Shown: one piece after another, positions 1 to 8,490 of the stretch | Layout: the number at the start of each line of letters is the position of its first letter | Position numbering within the stretch: the first letter of the stretch is position 1 | Assembly (NCBI GenBank): GCA_003551365.1 | Contig: PUMM01000100.1 | Location: forward strand, 1-44,969 | Direction of reading: 5' to 3' | Source: Clostridia bacterium | GTDB lineage: Bacteria; Bacillota; Sulfobacillia; SLMV01 | Length of the DNA: 44,969 nt | Notes under the pieces: model-generated | What the model was told of the DNA's origin: nothing | Databases searched by the model: none | Seen by the model: the letters and a program-made list of their open reading frames with translations, nothing else | Position numbers and translations under genes: made by a program

Positions 1-969
1 AAGAGCCAGAAAGACCCCCCGCCGAACCTCGGGATCATCCAGGATCCCCCGGTCGTTCATAGCCACCCCTCGCACATTGGGAGAGAGCACCATCTCCTCC
101 CGCAGGCCGAGCTGCACGCAAAGATCAGCGGCACCTGCCGGCCCCAGGGGGGCCAGAACATCCATGTCAGCGAGCAAGTCCTCTGTCTCCACACTACGTT
201 GATCCGGCGAACCCGTAACCTCGTCCGGACACAGGGGGAGGAATTCGATGGAGGCAAACCTCTCATCGCCCGAGCTCGCTTCCACCGCGCGCGCAATGAT
301 GCCGCCCCGCGAACTGTGCCTTATGTATTCGTAAGGGCCGCTTCCCACGACGCCCCCATCATTCCCAACGATACCCACTGAAAGTGCGGGATCCCCCGCC
401 ACTCGCGCCGGAAATTCCGGCTGCCGGTCATAGAGATAGAACCGCAGGGTGCTCTCATCCGATGCTTCGATTCTATGGACATCCTGCAGCCGGCGCTGCC
501 GGGGAGAATCCTCCCCGGCGTCTGCATACATATCGCGCAGCAGATCAGCGGTAATCGGGGTGTCGTCGTGCATCACCGCATCATCACAGAGAGTGAACTC
601 CCACACCCGCCCACCATCATCCGCCCGCCATTTCACCGCAATATCTGGATGGGGTGCACCGGCGGGACACACCCGCACCAGGCGACGATAAAGGTGCCGG
701 GCCACAAGGGCAGACGCCGCGTCATCACCCGGGATCTCCGCGGGATCCATCGTCACCTCATCGCCCAACAGCCCCACCCGCAGAACATCTGGATCATCTT
801 CCACCTTCTGCGGGGGTAAGCCCTCTTCATTTTCACCTGCTCCACCCGATGCTTCGCCGGCGGGGGTTGAAGACTGTGCCAGACAACTTGAGAGCAGGGC
901 GCACAGGACAATGACCCCCATCGCTCTCCCCCACCGCACGATCTGGCGTCGACGCAGCAAAGACGGCAT
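1..969 (-). CDS. Family 5 extracellular solute-binding lipoprotein (partial)
   Basis: The frame is open for 323 codons from the ATG at 969 down to the window edge, so the C-terminus is missing. Residues 17-29 form a hydrophobic stretch ending in LLSSC, a lipobox with the lipidated cysteine at residue 29. An acidic linker follows, then VLRVGLLGDEVTMDPAEIPG and a segment resembling the SBP_bac_5 core (two-layer peptide/nickel-binding proteins), including VWEFTLCDDAVMHDD. The protein probably sits on the outer face of the membrane and feeds an ABC importer whose other genes would lie beyond the window. The start follows the bioY stop by only 5 bases, with GGAGTGAGG as ribosome-binding site, so it is the last visible gene of the ilvA-comB-bioY operon. 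The ligand cannot be told from sequence. Confidence 0.8.
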   Translation of the reverse strand, partial: MPSLLRRRQIVRWGRAMGVIVLCALLSSCLAQSSTPAGEASGGAGENEEGLPPQKVEDDPDVLRVGLLGDEVTMDPAEIPGDDAASALVARHLYRRLVRVCPAGAPHPDIAVKWRADDGGRVWEFTLCDDAVMHDDTPITADLLRDMYADAGEDSPRQRRLQDVHRIEASDESTLRFYLYDRQPEFPARVAGDPALSVGIVGNDGGVVGSGPYEYIRHSSRGGIIARAVEASSGDERFASIEFLPLCPDEVTGSPDQRSVETEDLLADMDVLAPLGPAGAADLCVQLGLREEMVLSPNVRGVAMNDRGILDDPEVRRGVFLAL

Positions 970-974
970 AATCC

Positions 975-1505
975 TCACTCCTGCAGATCCAGGTGCGCTC
1001 GGATCTTCGTGGCCACACCAACTGCCGCCACGGCCTTCAGTATGTCTCCCGGAATATAGGGGAGAACACCGATGGCCATGGCGCCCCGGACGTCCATGCC
1101 CGTAACCCGGGCCAGCTGCCACACTCCCGGCACATACACCACCAGCGCTCCGCCGATGAGACAGCTGACAAACATGGGCAATGCCCCCGCGCGCCCCCGC
1201 GACAGGCGACCGGTCACCCACGCACCGATTATCATACCGGTCAGGTAGCCACCGGCCGGGCCGAGAAGAATCGAGGCCCCACCCAGGCCACCGAAAACTG
1301 GCAACCCCGCGAATCCCAAAAGCACGTAGATCAGCTGACTCACAGCCCCGGCCCGGGCACCAAGCAGCAGACCGGCCAGCATCGTCCCCAGTGTCTGTCC
1401 CGTCACCGGCACCGGAGAGATGGGCAGCGGGAGGCGAATCAGGGATAGGCCGGCAGTGACAGCAACAAACAAACCAATTCTCAGAAGCGTTCTCACGTCC
1501 CGCAC
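975..1505 (-). CDS. bioY: BioY-type biotin transporter S component
   Basis: A 176-residue, very hydrophobic protein with about six predicted membrane segments. The N-terminal region contains RLPLPISPVPVTGQTLGTML followed by AGLLLGARAGA, and the middle has GGASILLGPAGGYLTGM. Both are hallmarks of BioY, the substrate-binding subunit of energy-coupling factor biotin transporters. The start is GTG at 1505; it shares one base with the comB stop (TAGTG on the coding strand), so translation is probably coupled. No ATPase or EcfT gene is adjacent, so it would either work alone or use a shared ECF module encoded elsewhere. Family assignment is strong; biotin specificity is inferred from the family. 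Confidence 0.93.
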   Translation of the reverse strand: MRDVRTLLRIGLFVAVTAGLSLIRLPLPISPVPVTGQTLGTMLAGLLLGARAGAVSQLIYVLLGFAGLPVFGGLGGASILLGPAGGYLTGMIIGAWVTGRLSRGRAGALPMFVSCLIGGALVVYVPGVWQLARVTGMDVRGAMAIGVLPYIPGDILKAVAAVGVATKIRAHLDLQE

Positions 1506-2287
1506 TACATCTCAGTCTCCTCATCCGCTTCGACTATGTGCAAAAGCCCCGACTCATCTTCCCGCAGAAGTCCGACCGAGTCAATGACGGACACCTGCGC
1601 CGCCCAGCGAACATCAGTTGACATGCCCAGTTCGACCAGGCGACTCCCGTGCGGAGTGCTGAGGAGAGATTCCGAAAGGGGATCTTCACACGCCCCAGCA
1701 TACCCGAGCGCGACCAGTGCTCCGCCTCCGGGGCGTAGAAGCACATCGTCACACCCCTGCAGCCTCTGCAGCAGCGCACCGGCAAACAGGACATCCTCGG
1801 GCGCCACCGCTCTTCCTCTCTCCGTCCCCGCACAGGCCACTATGAGTTCGGCGGGACGGTGGCGGCAAACATAGCGCACCACCGCATCCAGGTTATTGAA
1901 TGAGCCGACGACCGTCCATCTCGCCCCCCTACACAGCTGCATGGCCCGCGTTCCATTACTGGTAGTGAGCACCACCGCCTGCCCGCCAACCGTACCGGGC
2001 ACGTACTCCAGCGGGGAGTTGCCCAGGTCAAATCCCTCCAGACGCAGACCCTCGCGCTCACCGCCGACCCTGGCGCCGCGCTCGCGCCCCAGCGCTATGG
2101 CCTCATCCGTATGGGCAACCGGCAGCACCTCCAGCGCCCCGGCAGCCAGGGCCTGAGTCACGGTGGTGGTGGCCCGGAGAATATCCACCACCACGACTCC
2201 CGTCTCGCTCAGATCCTCATCACTGAGCTGCGTGCAGGTCAGTGTAACATCGACACTCAGTTCTGCCACGGCGTTCCTCTCTTTCAT
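1505..2287 (-). CDS. comB: ComB family, 2-phosphosulfolactate phosphatase-like
   Basis: A 260-residue protein. The N-terminal third has GVVVVDILRATTTVTQALAA, typical of ComB proteins, followed by GGEREGLRLEGFDLGNSP and VVLTTSNGTRAM, which are conserved around the Mg-dependent active site. ComB removes phosphate from 2-phosphosulfolactate in coenzyme M biosynthesis in archaea. Many anaerobic bacteria carry homologues of uncertain substrate, so function here is inferred only at family level. The ATG at 2287 overlaps the stop of the upstream dehydratase gene (ATGA), and the 3' end overlaps bioY by one base. None of the other coenzyme M genes is visible in this window. Confidence 0.88.
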   Translation of the reverse strand: MKERNAVAELSVDVTLTCTQLSDEDLSETGVVVVDILRATTTVTQALAAGALEVLPVAHTDEAIALGRERGARVGGEREGLRLEGFDLGNSPLEYVPGTVGGQAVVLTTSNGTRAMQLCRGARWTVVGSFNNLDAVVRYVCRHRPAELIVACAGTERGRAVAPEDVLFAGALLQRLQGCDDVLLRPGGGALVALGYAGACEDPLSESLLSTPHGSRLVELGMSTDVRWAAQVSVIDSVGLLREDESGLLHIVEADEETEM

Positions 2288-3273
2288 TCGGGGCGCATGC
2301 TATCTCCCCACTCGTACTGCAGCCCACCTGCAATCAGGCTGCTCAGGTCATCCAGATCTATGTTGCCTCCGGTGGCTATCACGGCCACCTTTCTGCCCGA
2401 ACCGGAGATCGCCCCATCCAGCACTCCGGCCATGGCCACAGCACCGGACGGTTCGACCAGAAGCTTCATGCGCTGCAGCATTAAAAGGGTGGAATCCACT
2501 ATACATGCTTCGCTCACCTGGTAATACTCATCGACGCATTGACTCACATAGGAAAACGGGAGCTCACCCGGTTTGCGCGTGCGCAGGCCGTCCGCGATGG
2601 TCTGCACATCGACCTCTACCGGAGCACCGGCGCGCACCGACTGATACATGCTGCTCGAACCGGTGGGCTCGACCGCCACCGTCTTCACATCCGGGGCCGC
2701 CACTGTCACTGCCCGACTCACACCGGCCATGAGGCCACCACCACCCACCGGCGCAACTATGACCTCAACATCGGGCAGTTCCTCCAAAATCTCCATGGCG
2801 CAGGTTCCCTGCCCCTCGATCACGTCCTCATCGTCGGTGGAGTCTATGTACACACAATCATCCGCTTCGGCAATCTCGCGCGCATGCGATTTCCGCTCGT
2901 CGGCATACTTACCGTGCAGAATGATCTCTGCACCGTAAGTGGCCACCGCGTCGAGCTTCGACTGCACAGCGTCCTCCGGCATGACCACTCTCGCTCGTAT
3001 GCCAAACGGCTGTGCTGCCCACGCCACCGCAGCCGCGTGATTTCCGGAGGATGCGGTCACTATGCCCGGCCGCGCACCGCCCGCGCAGAGCCTGCTCAAC
3101 TTGTTATATGCCCCCCTGACCTTGAAAGCACCCGTTCTCTGCAGATTCTCCGGTTTCACCCATACCTCGTGACCGGTGTAGTTACTGAAAGTCCGCGAGT
3201 ACTGGGGCGTCGTCGGATCCAGTACATCAGCTATTCGCCTGCGAGCGCCGAGAAAATCGTCTCGATTCAACAT
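2284..3273 (-). CDS. ilvA: PLP-dependent threonine/serine dehydratase
   Basis: A 329-residue fold-type II PLP enzyme. Residues 43-58 read NLQRTGAFKVRGAYNK, with Lys51 as the expected Schiff-base lysine. ASSGNHAAAVAWAA and the glycine loop PVGGGGLMAGVS, which holds the cofactor phosphate, follow. There is no C-terminal ACT-like regulatory domain, so it resembles the short catabolic threonine ammonia-lyases more than the isoleucine-feedback-regulated enzyme. An upstream in-frame GTG-type extension exists, but the ATG at 3273 is preceded by GGAAGG at good spacing, so I chose it. First gene of a four-gene overlapping operon. The likely reaction is threonine to 2-oxobutyrate plus ammonia; serine as substrate cannot be excluded. 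Confidence 0.9.
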   Translation of the reverse strand: MLNRDDFLGARRRIADVLDPTTPQYSRTFSNYTGHEVWVKPENLQRTGAFKVRGAYNKLSRLCAGGARPGIVTASSGNHAAAVAWAAQPFGIRARVVMPEDAVQSKLDAVATYGAEIILHGKYADERKSHAREIAEADDCVYIDSTDDEDVIEGQGTCAMEILEELPDVEVIVAPVGGGGLMAGVSRAVTVAAPDVKTVAVEPTGSSSMYQSVRAGAPVEVDVQTIADGLRTRKPGELPFSYVSQCVDEYYQVSEACIVDSTLLMLQRMKLLVEPSGAVAMAGVLDGAISGSGRKVAVIATGGNIDLDDLSSLIAGGLQYEWGDSMRPE

Positions 3274-3463
3274 GAAGGTTTCCTTCCTCTCCTCCGCGAA
3301 ACCAGTGTGCAATCCGATTGGTGCGCACAATGCACTGTGTCATTGCTAATGGTTATGCTACTCTGTGAAGAGAATTGTCCGGGTCAACACGAAAATCCTG
3401 CCCCGACGGAATCATTGCTTCCCCGCAGTGGCAGGAAACAGGGTGAGATAAGGAGGCCCCGCA

Positions 3464-4420
3464 GTGGATGAATCCACCACAGAATCCCTTCAGCGCATAA
3501 AGGAGACCATCGGCGAAGTCATCATTGGCTACGAACGGGGCGTGGAGCTGCTCCTCACGGCCATACTCAGTGACGGACATGTTCTGATCGAGGACGTGCC
3601 CGGTGTGGGAAAGACCATGCTGGCACGTACCCTGGCAGTGGTGCTGGGGCTCGATTTTAACCGAATACAGTTCACTCCCGACCTGCTACCCTCCGACATA
3701 ACTGGAGTCAATGTTTACGACCCGAGCGAGGGACATTTTCACTTTCAGGCCGGGCCAGTTTTCACCAATCTGCTGCTCGCGGACGAGATAAACCGCGCCA
3801 CACCCCGGACGCAGTCGGCACTGCTGGAATGCATGCAGGAGCGCCAGGTGACAGTGGGCGGCAAGACCCGCAGGCTGGCTCAGCCCTTCCTCGCCCTGGC
3901 CACGCAGAATCCGGTGGAAATGTCAGGTACTTTCCCGCTGCCCAGCGCTCAACTGGACCGGTTCCTGATGCGGATCTCACTCGGATATCCGAGTGAGCAG
4001 AATGAGCTGGCCATAGTGGAGCGCTACCCCCACATGCAGACTCCGGAGGAACGGGTATCGGCGGTCATCGACGGAGATGAGCTGCAGAGAATATCGGCAA
4101 TGACCAGAGATGTGCACATCTCCGATGAAGTCAGACAGTACATTGTCACCATAGTGCGCAGGACGCGTCAGCGCCCGGAAATTGAACTCGGGGCCAGCCC
4201 GCGCAGTGCTATCATGCTGGCCTCCGCCGCCCGCTCCCTGGCATTTTTGCGCGCAAGAGAGTTCGTCACGCCCGACGATGTGCGCGACCTGGCGGCGCCG
4301 GTTCTCGGCCACCGTATAATCGCCAGTGAGGACAGCTGGCTGCGCGGACGGGAAGGTGAGACCATACTGGATGAGGTCATGAAGGATATTCCCGTACCAG
4401 GTGAGGATCTGGGATCATGA
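3464..4420 (+). CDS. MoxR-family AAA+ ATPase
   Basis: A 318-residue AAA+ ATPase. It has Walker A GVGKT at residues 47-51, Walker B LLLADEINRA near residues 103-112, and the sensor region ATQNPVEMSGTFPLP followed by AQLDRFLM, all classical for MoxR/RavA proteins. The start is GTG at 3464 with AAGGAGG at 3450-3456. The stop overlaps the ATG of the DUF58 gene (ATGA), which is the standard MoxR-DUF58 operon arrangement. Family members are thought to act as chaperones that help insert cofactors or assemble metal-dependent or membrane complexes. The client here is unknown. Confidence 0.93.
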   Translation: MDESTTESLQRIKETIGEVIIGYERGVELLLTAILSDGHVLIEDVPGVGKTMLARTLAVVLGLDFNRIQFTPDLLPSDITGVNVYDPSEGHFHFQAGPVFTNLLLADEINRATPRTQSALLECMQERQVTVGGKTRRLAQPFLALATQNPVEMSGTFPLPSAQLDRFLMRISLGYPSEQNELAIVERYPHMQTPEERVSAVIDGDELQRISAMTRDVHISDEVRQYIVTIVRRTRQRPEIELGASPRSAIMLASAARSLAFLRAREFVTPDDVRDLAAPVLGHRIIASEDSWLRGREGETILDEVMKDIPVPGEDLGS

Positions 4421-5658
4421 AACGAGACAACTGGCTGACCCTGTTCTTCTTCGCGCTCCTCATGACGGGAGTGCTGACGCAGACTGCCCCCCTGACCTTT
4501 CTGGCGCTCGCAGTGGGTCTGATACTTCTTGCGGGGCGGATGTGGGCACGGGAAGCGGCCAAACATATGCGCTATCAGCATGCCGCAGTCCCGCGCCGCT
4601 GCATGACCGGGGATGAGCTGCAGCTGCAGATGCAGCTGGACAACCCCACTTTTCTCCCGCTTCCCTGGATTGAACTCACCGACATGGTGCAGGGTGACGG
4701 GTTCGAGCTGACCGGCACACCCAGTCCCCACAGGCGCCATCAGGACAGGCTGATAATCCGCACCGGGTTGTCCTGGTTTCAGCGCATCCGCCGCAGCTAC
4801 ACCGCACGGGTCCACGCCCGCGGATACTATCCAGTGGGGCCGACGGCCATCCGCATCTGGGATCCACTGGGACTGACCTTCTCCGAACTGCGCGTGCCCT
4901 CACAGGAGTCAATTCTGGTCTACCCGGTGACTGTGCCACTGGAGGATCTCGGAATCTCAGCAGATGATCCCTTCGGGGATCCGGAGCAGCAGCGCTGGCT
5001 CTTCCGCGATCCCTTCTCGGTGGCGGGGGCGCGACCATATGAACCCGGAGATCCGATGCGACACATACACTGGCCCTCCACCGCCGCGCGTGGCGAGCTG
5101 ATGACCCGGCAGATGGAGGGCATCAGAAGCCCCGAGATGCTGATATTTCTCAACCTCCGTACCATGGAACGGGCCTGGCAGGGGGCGGTCTTAGAATATC
5201 TGGAGCTGTCCCTGTGCGCGGCAGCATCGGTCGCGAGACACGGAACCAGAAGAGGCTACCGGATTGGCCTGTACAGCAACGGTAACCTGCGCAAGGAAGA
5301 CATGGAAGGAAGTGCGCCGCGCCTGCAGGTCGAACCGTCTTCCGACCCGCGCCAGCTGCGGCGCATACTGTCCATGCTGGCGCAGAGCGCTCCGCACGCC
5401 AGCCGGCCCCTGCACCATACCCTGCGGCGCCGCATCTCGGGCGAATCATACGGAGCAAGCCTCGTCGTGATATCGGCCCTCATGCCGGACGACCTACGGA
5501 ACGAGATTCATCGCCTGGCCCGGGAAGGTCACGCCGTAACGCTCCTTTACACCGGGGACCCCCCCGGCCCCAGCATACCCGGCGTGCCCTGCCACACCCT
5601 GGGCGGCAAGAGGAGGTGGCAGGAAATTGCTGAACAGTGGAATCTCACGACTGAGTAA
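4417..5658 (+). CDS. DUF58 domain membrane protein
   Basis: A 413-residue protein with two adjacent N-terminal membrane helices (about residues 8-42) and a soluble region. Around residue 203 it carries GARPYEPGDPMRHIHW followed by STAARGELMTRQME, the signature of DUF58, whose fold is related to von Willebrand A domains. It overlaps the moxR stop by four bases (ATGA), and the next gene starts inside its 3' end. DUF58 proteins pair with MoxR ATPases, perhaps as adaptor or client-recruitment factors. Its biochemical role is not established. Confidence 0.92.
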   Translation: MKRDNWLTLFFFALLMTGVLTQTAPLTFLALAVGLILLAGRMWAREAAKHMRYQHAAVPRRCMTGDELQLQMQLDNPTFLPLPWIELTDMVQGDGFELTGTPSPHRRHQDRLIIRTGLSWFQRIRRSYTARVHARGYYPVGPTAIRIWDPLGLTFSELRVPSQESILVYPVTVPLEDLGISADDPFGDPEQQRWLFRDPFSVAGARPYEPGDPMRHIHWPSTAARGELMTRQMEGIRSPEMLIFLNLRTMERAWQGAVLEYLELSLCAAASVARHGTRRGYRIGLYSNGNLRKEDMEGSAPRLQVEPSSDPRQLRRILSMLAQSAPHASRPLHHTLRRRISGESYGASLVVISALMPDDLRNEIHRLAREGHAVTLLYTGDPPGPSIPGVPCHTLGGKRRWQEIAEQWNLTTE

Positions 5659-6997
5659 CCGCACAGTGGCGGCCCTCTTCCGGGCAGCTGTCGATCTCTG
5701 CTGGCTGGTGCCGGCCGTTCATCTACTGGAACTGCAGCTGCACAACACAGAGACGGCATTTGTGGTAGCCTCCCTCCTCGTACCTGCTCTTTACGGATCG
5801 GTGGTGCTGCACCTCCGGCCGTCGCCCTCGAGCCGGGACATGGCCCTGTTCATATTCGCGGCAATCTGGGTGGGTATGTCCTGGTGGCTGCACAACCGGG
5901 GAATTCTGATCGAGGGCATAATCGGCGAAGCCTTCAGCTATGCCCTGCTGACACTCTTGCTGTTTGGGGTGAGTGTCGAGCGGGGGCTGCGCTCGGCGCG
6001 CGCCATCGATGCACAGGCAAAGATTCCGATGATTGTGTACAGCACGACCCTGACAGCAATAATTCTTCTGGCCCTGCACTTCACACACGACTATCTCCTG
6101 GTCTGGCCGGTGCTTCTGCTGCCCCTGTGCCTGGTCGGATCATCGGTCGCTTCGCGGGCGCACATAATCGCTCCGAGTTCGGATGCGAGGCAGTTGGGGT
6201 GGAGATCCCGGTGGATCATAATTGCCGCCCTGGTCATCGTACCCTTCACCCTGGCCCTGGTTCTGATCGGGATGTCCACGCCGGGCTTTTGGACCATGGT
6301 CGGGACAGCGCTCTTCCGGGTGTGGGCGACTGTGTCCCAGGTAATCGTCTACATCGCTTACCCCTTCGCCTACATCGGCTACCTGCTGTATCGTCTCATC
6401 AAACCGCTGGTACCGGAAGATCTTGATCCCGGAGAGATGGAACCCGCTGAACCGCCCGACATGGATGAGTTCGCCACGCCGGAGGATCCGCTGCTGGGAG
6501 GCGTGCTGACGATCATTATGCGTCTGCTGATTCTGGCCATCGCAGCGGGCGTCATAGTCTGGATAATGCGCAGCCTCCGCAATGTGCCGGCCACCGACGA
6601 GGAGACACAGTGGGAGGAAGAGCGGACGTCGCTCTGGGATCCGGACGAGTTCAACCAGAGAGTCCGGGATTTCCTGCGCGGACGGGAGGAATCCACCCCG
6701 CAGTACCGGACGCGCACCGAGCGCATTGTGCGTCAACTCTTCCGCGAGTTTGCACGCGACTCCTCCCCCCGGGTGGGCGTTAGTTATCCCCCGCACTGGA
6801 CACCCCGCATGTTCTGCGTCCAGGTCATCCGCAGCGCCCGCGCCACCACATCGGACACGGGCGAGTGGATAGGACAGCTCCTGCAGGGCTACGAAACCGT
6901 GCGTTACGGGCCGCCCGTCGAGAGGGAGGATATCGTGCAGAACTGCCGCGAGGCCGGGGAGAAGCTGCGGCAGAGCCCCCCCGAACGGGCCGAATAG
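5627..6997 (+). CDS. Polytopic membrane protein with DUF4129-like C-terminus
   Basis: A 456-residue protein with a string of hydrophobic segments over about residues 15-245, a Pro/Glu-rich loop (about 265-285), another helix near 290-315, and a charged C-terminal domain. The C-terminal part (from about residue 350) resembles the DUF4129 module found at the ends of transglutaminase-like membrane proteins in MoxR-DUF58 operons. No transglutaminase Cys-His-Asp core is visible, so this would be a reduced version. The start is TTG at 5627, preceded by GAGGAGG, and overlaps the DUF58 gene by 32 bases. The family match is by context and C-terminal resemblance, so it is less certain than its neighbours. 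Confidence 0.75.
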   Translation: MLNSGISRLSNRTVAALFRAAVDLCWLVPAVHLLELQLHNTETAFVVASLLVPALYGSVVLHLRPSPSSRDMALFIFAAIWVGMSWWLHNRGILIEGIIGEAFSYALLTLLLFGVSVERGLRSARAIDAQAKIPMIVYSTTLTAIILLALHFTHDYLLVWPVLLLPLCLVGSSVASRAHIIAPSSDARQLGWRSRWIIIAALVIVPFTLALVLIGMSTPGFWTMVGTALFRVWATVSQVIVYIAYPFAYIGYLLYRLIKPLVPEDLDPGEMEPAEPPDMDEFATPEDPLLGGVLTIIMRLLILAIAAGVIVWIMRSLRNVPATDEETQWEEERTSLWDPDEFNQRVRDFLRGREESTPQYRTRTERIVRQLFREFARDSSPRVGVSYPPHWTPRMFCVQVIRSARATTSDTGEWIGQLLQGYETVRYGPPVEREDIVQNCREAGEKLRQSPPERAE

Positions 6998-7013
6998 TGC
7001 CGGTGGGGCAAGG

Positions 7014-8414
7014 TCAGGGCAAAAGGGGACGGTGAAACTCCCGCCGCAGCTGCAGCTCATCCCGGCCGGCGTTCAGGGATATGCTGTCCACAGCGATCAA
7101 CACTGTGTTGCCCTCCTCTCGCGCAAAATGCAGCAGTAGTGTAGTGTGCGGGATTTCCCTCTCCGCCATCAGCCCCCGCACACCGGAGGCCCCCGTAGTG
7201 CCGGGATCCAGGTATAAGGTTTCACCAGCCTGCTCCACCCGCAGGCTGTGCGTGTGACCGGACAGAACGGTTTGAACTGACGGCATGCTCCCCAGCTCCC
7301 GCACCGCCCCCGGATGATGAGCCGCCAGGAGTACGTGACCACCGGGCCACAGGGCATTGGCCTCCCGCACGCCCTCTCTGTACACATCCCGCAGACGTTG
7401 CAGCTGCTCCGGCGAGGCCTCGCGGGGAGAAATGCACGACGCCCCCGGGTCGGGGTATGCGACCAGAACCAGGTCATCCATCGCATATGTCCCCTCCAGC
7501 ACAGTCACGTTATCCAGCGATGCCATCTCCTGCACCACCAGCGGGGTTTCATGATTGCCAGGTACGAATATGTACGGTATGTTCATCTGTTCGATCTGCT
7601 CCACGATCCTGGCCTCTACCGGCGTCCCCCAGTCCGTAAGATCTCCCAGATCCACTACGGCGCGAACGGGATAGCTGCCAATCATTCCGCGCACAAAATC
7701 GAGAGCCGGGACGTTGTTGTGAACATCGGAGATGACCAGCAGGGTGAACTCCTCCTCGCCGAATCGGCCCGGCCCACCGGATGAACCCCACTGCTCGTAA
7801 AGGCCCATAAGGTGGGATCCCAGCAGCTGCATCTGCCGGCGCAGTTCCTCCAGCTGATCCATGCCCTGCTGCATCACCTGCCAGGCATCGGGAAAGTCCG
7901 CCACCGGTCCGTCCAGGGAGTACTGGTCAAATGCAGTCACGTCATACGTTGCGTATACCCCGGAGGCCAGAATGCCCACCACCACCACTCCCGCGGCAAA
8001 GACGAGGATCAGGTGGCGGCGGTGTCGGAAGTTGAAGACCAGGGCCATGCCGGCAGCCAACACCCCGGTCGCCCCCATGAGGGAGATGATGTACAGGGAG
8101 GCCTGCCGGGAAAGCTCGTGACCCAGGTTGGGAAGAAATGCTCCACTGGCCACACCGTCCAGCACCGTCGAGAACGCCTGCAGCTCGACCTCACGCAGCG
8201 ATACCTCAATACGCACCGGAAGCGGGTGAGTACGGGCAGTGACGCTTCCCACCGGAGGGATACTCAGCTGGGTACCGCCCGCAAGATCCGCGCTGAGGCT
8301 CACGTGCACCACAAAACCATCCCAGTCAATCTCCCGGGCACTGAAGAACTGTACACAGATGAGCAGGGCTATGAGCACGGCCAGAACCAGCTGAGCTCCC
8401 CGGAACCTGGACAT
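7014..8414 (-). CDS. Membrane-anchored metallophosphoesterase
   Basis: A 466-residue protein. The N-terminal half has a signal-anchor helix (about 8-26), an extracellular segment, and two membrane helices around 105-170. The C-terminal half is a calcineurin-type phosphoesterase with the full metal-ligand series: ISDVHNN, DLGDLTDWG, VPGNHETP, AAHHPG and LSGHTHS. The catalytic domain follows the third helix. The ATG at 8414 has GGGGAGGGGAG upstream. It is downstream of, and on the same strand as, the SteA/glycosyltransferase block, separated by about 76 bases. It converges with the DUF58 operon (16 bases between stops). The substrate is unknown; phospho-lipid or cell-wall precursors are possible given the neighbours. 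Confidence 0.88.
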   Translation of the reverse strand: MSRFRGAQLVLAVLIALLICVQFFSAREIDWDGFVVHVSLSADLAGGTQLSIPPVGSVTARTHPLPVRIEVSLREVELQAFSTVLDGVASGAFLPNLGHELSRQASLYIISLMGATGVLAAGMALVFNFRHRRHLILVFAAGVVVVGILASGVYATYDVTAFDQYSLDGPVADFPDAWQVMQQGMDQLEELRRQMQLLGSHLMGLYEQWGSSGGPGRFGEEEFTLLVISDVHNNVPALDFVRGMIGSYPVRAVVDLGDLTDWGTPVEARIVEQIEQMNIPYIFVPGNHETPLVVQEMASLDNVTVLEGTYAMDDLVLVAYPDPGASCISPREASPEQLQRLRDVYREGVREANALWPGGHVLLAAHHPGAVRELGSMPSVQTVLSGHTHSLRVEQAGETLYLDPGTTGASGVRGLMAEREIPHTTLLLHFAREEGNTVLIAVDSISLNAGRDELQLRREFHRPLLP

Positions 8415-8490
8415 AATCTCCCCTCCCCCGCGTTCGGTGCAGCTGCCTCTCGAGACTAACCGGGAGATTACAAAGCTGGCAATGTAGGAT

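Noticed and set aside
2539-3471. 310-codon plus-strand frame over the dehydratase gene
   Set aside because: The opposite strand carries the complete PLP enzyme; this frame has no domain character.
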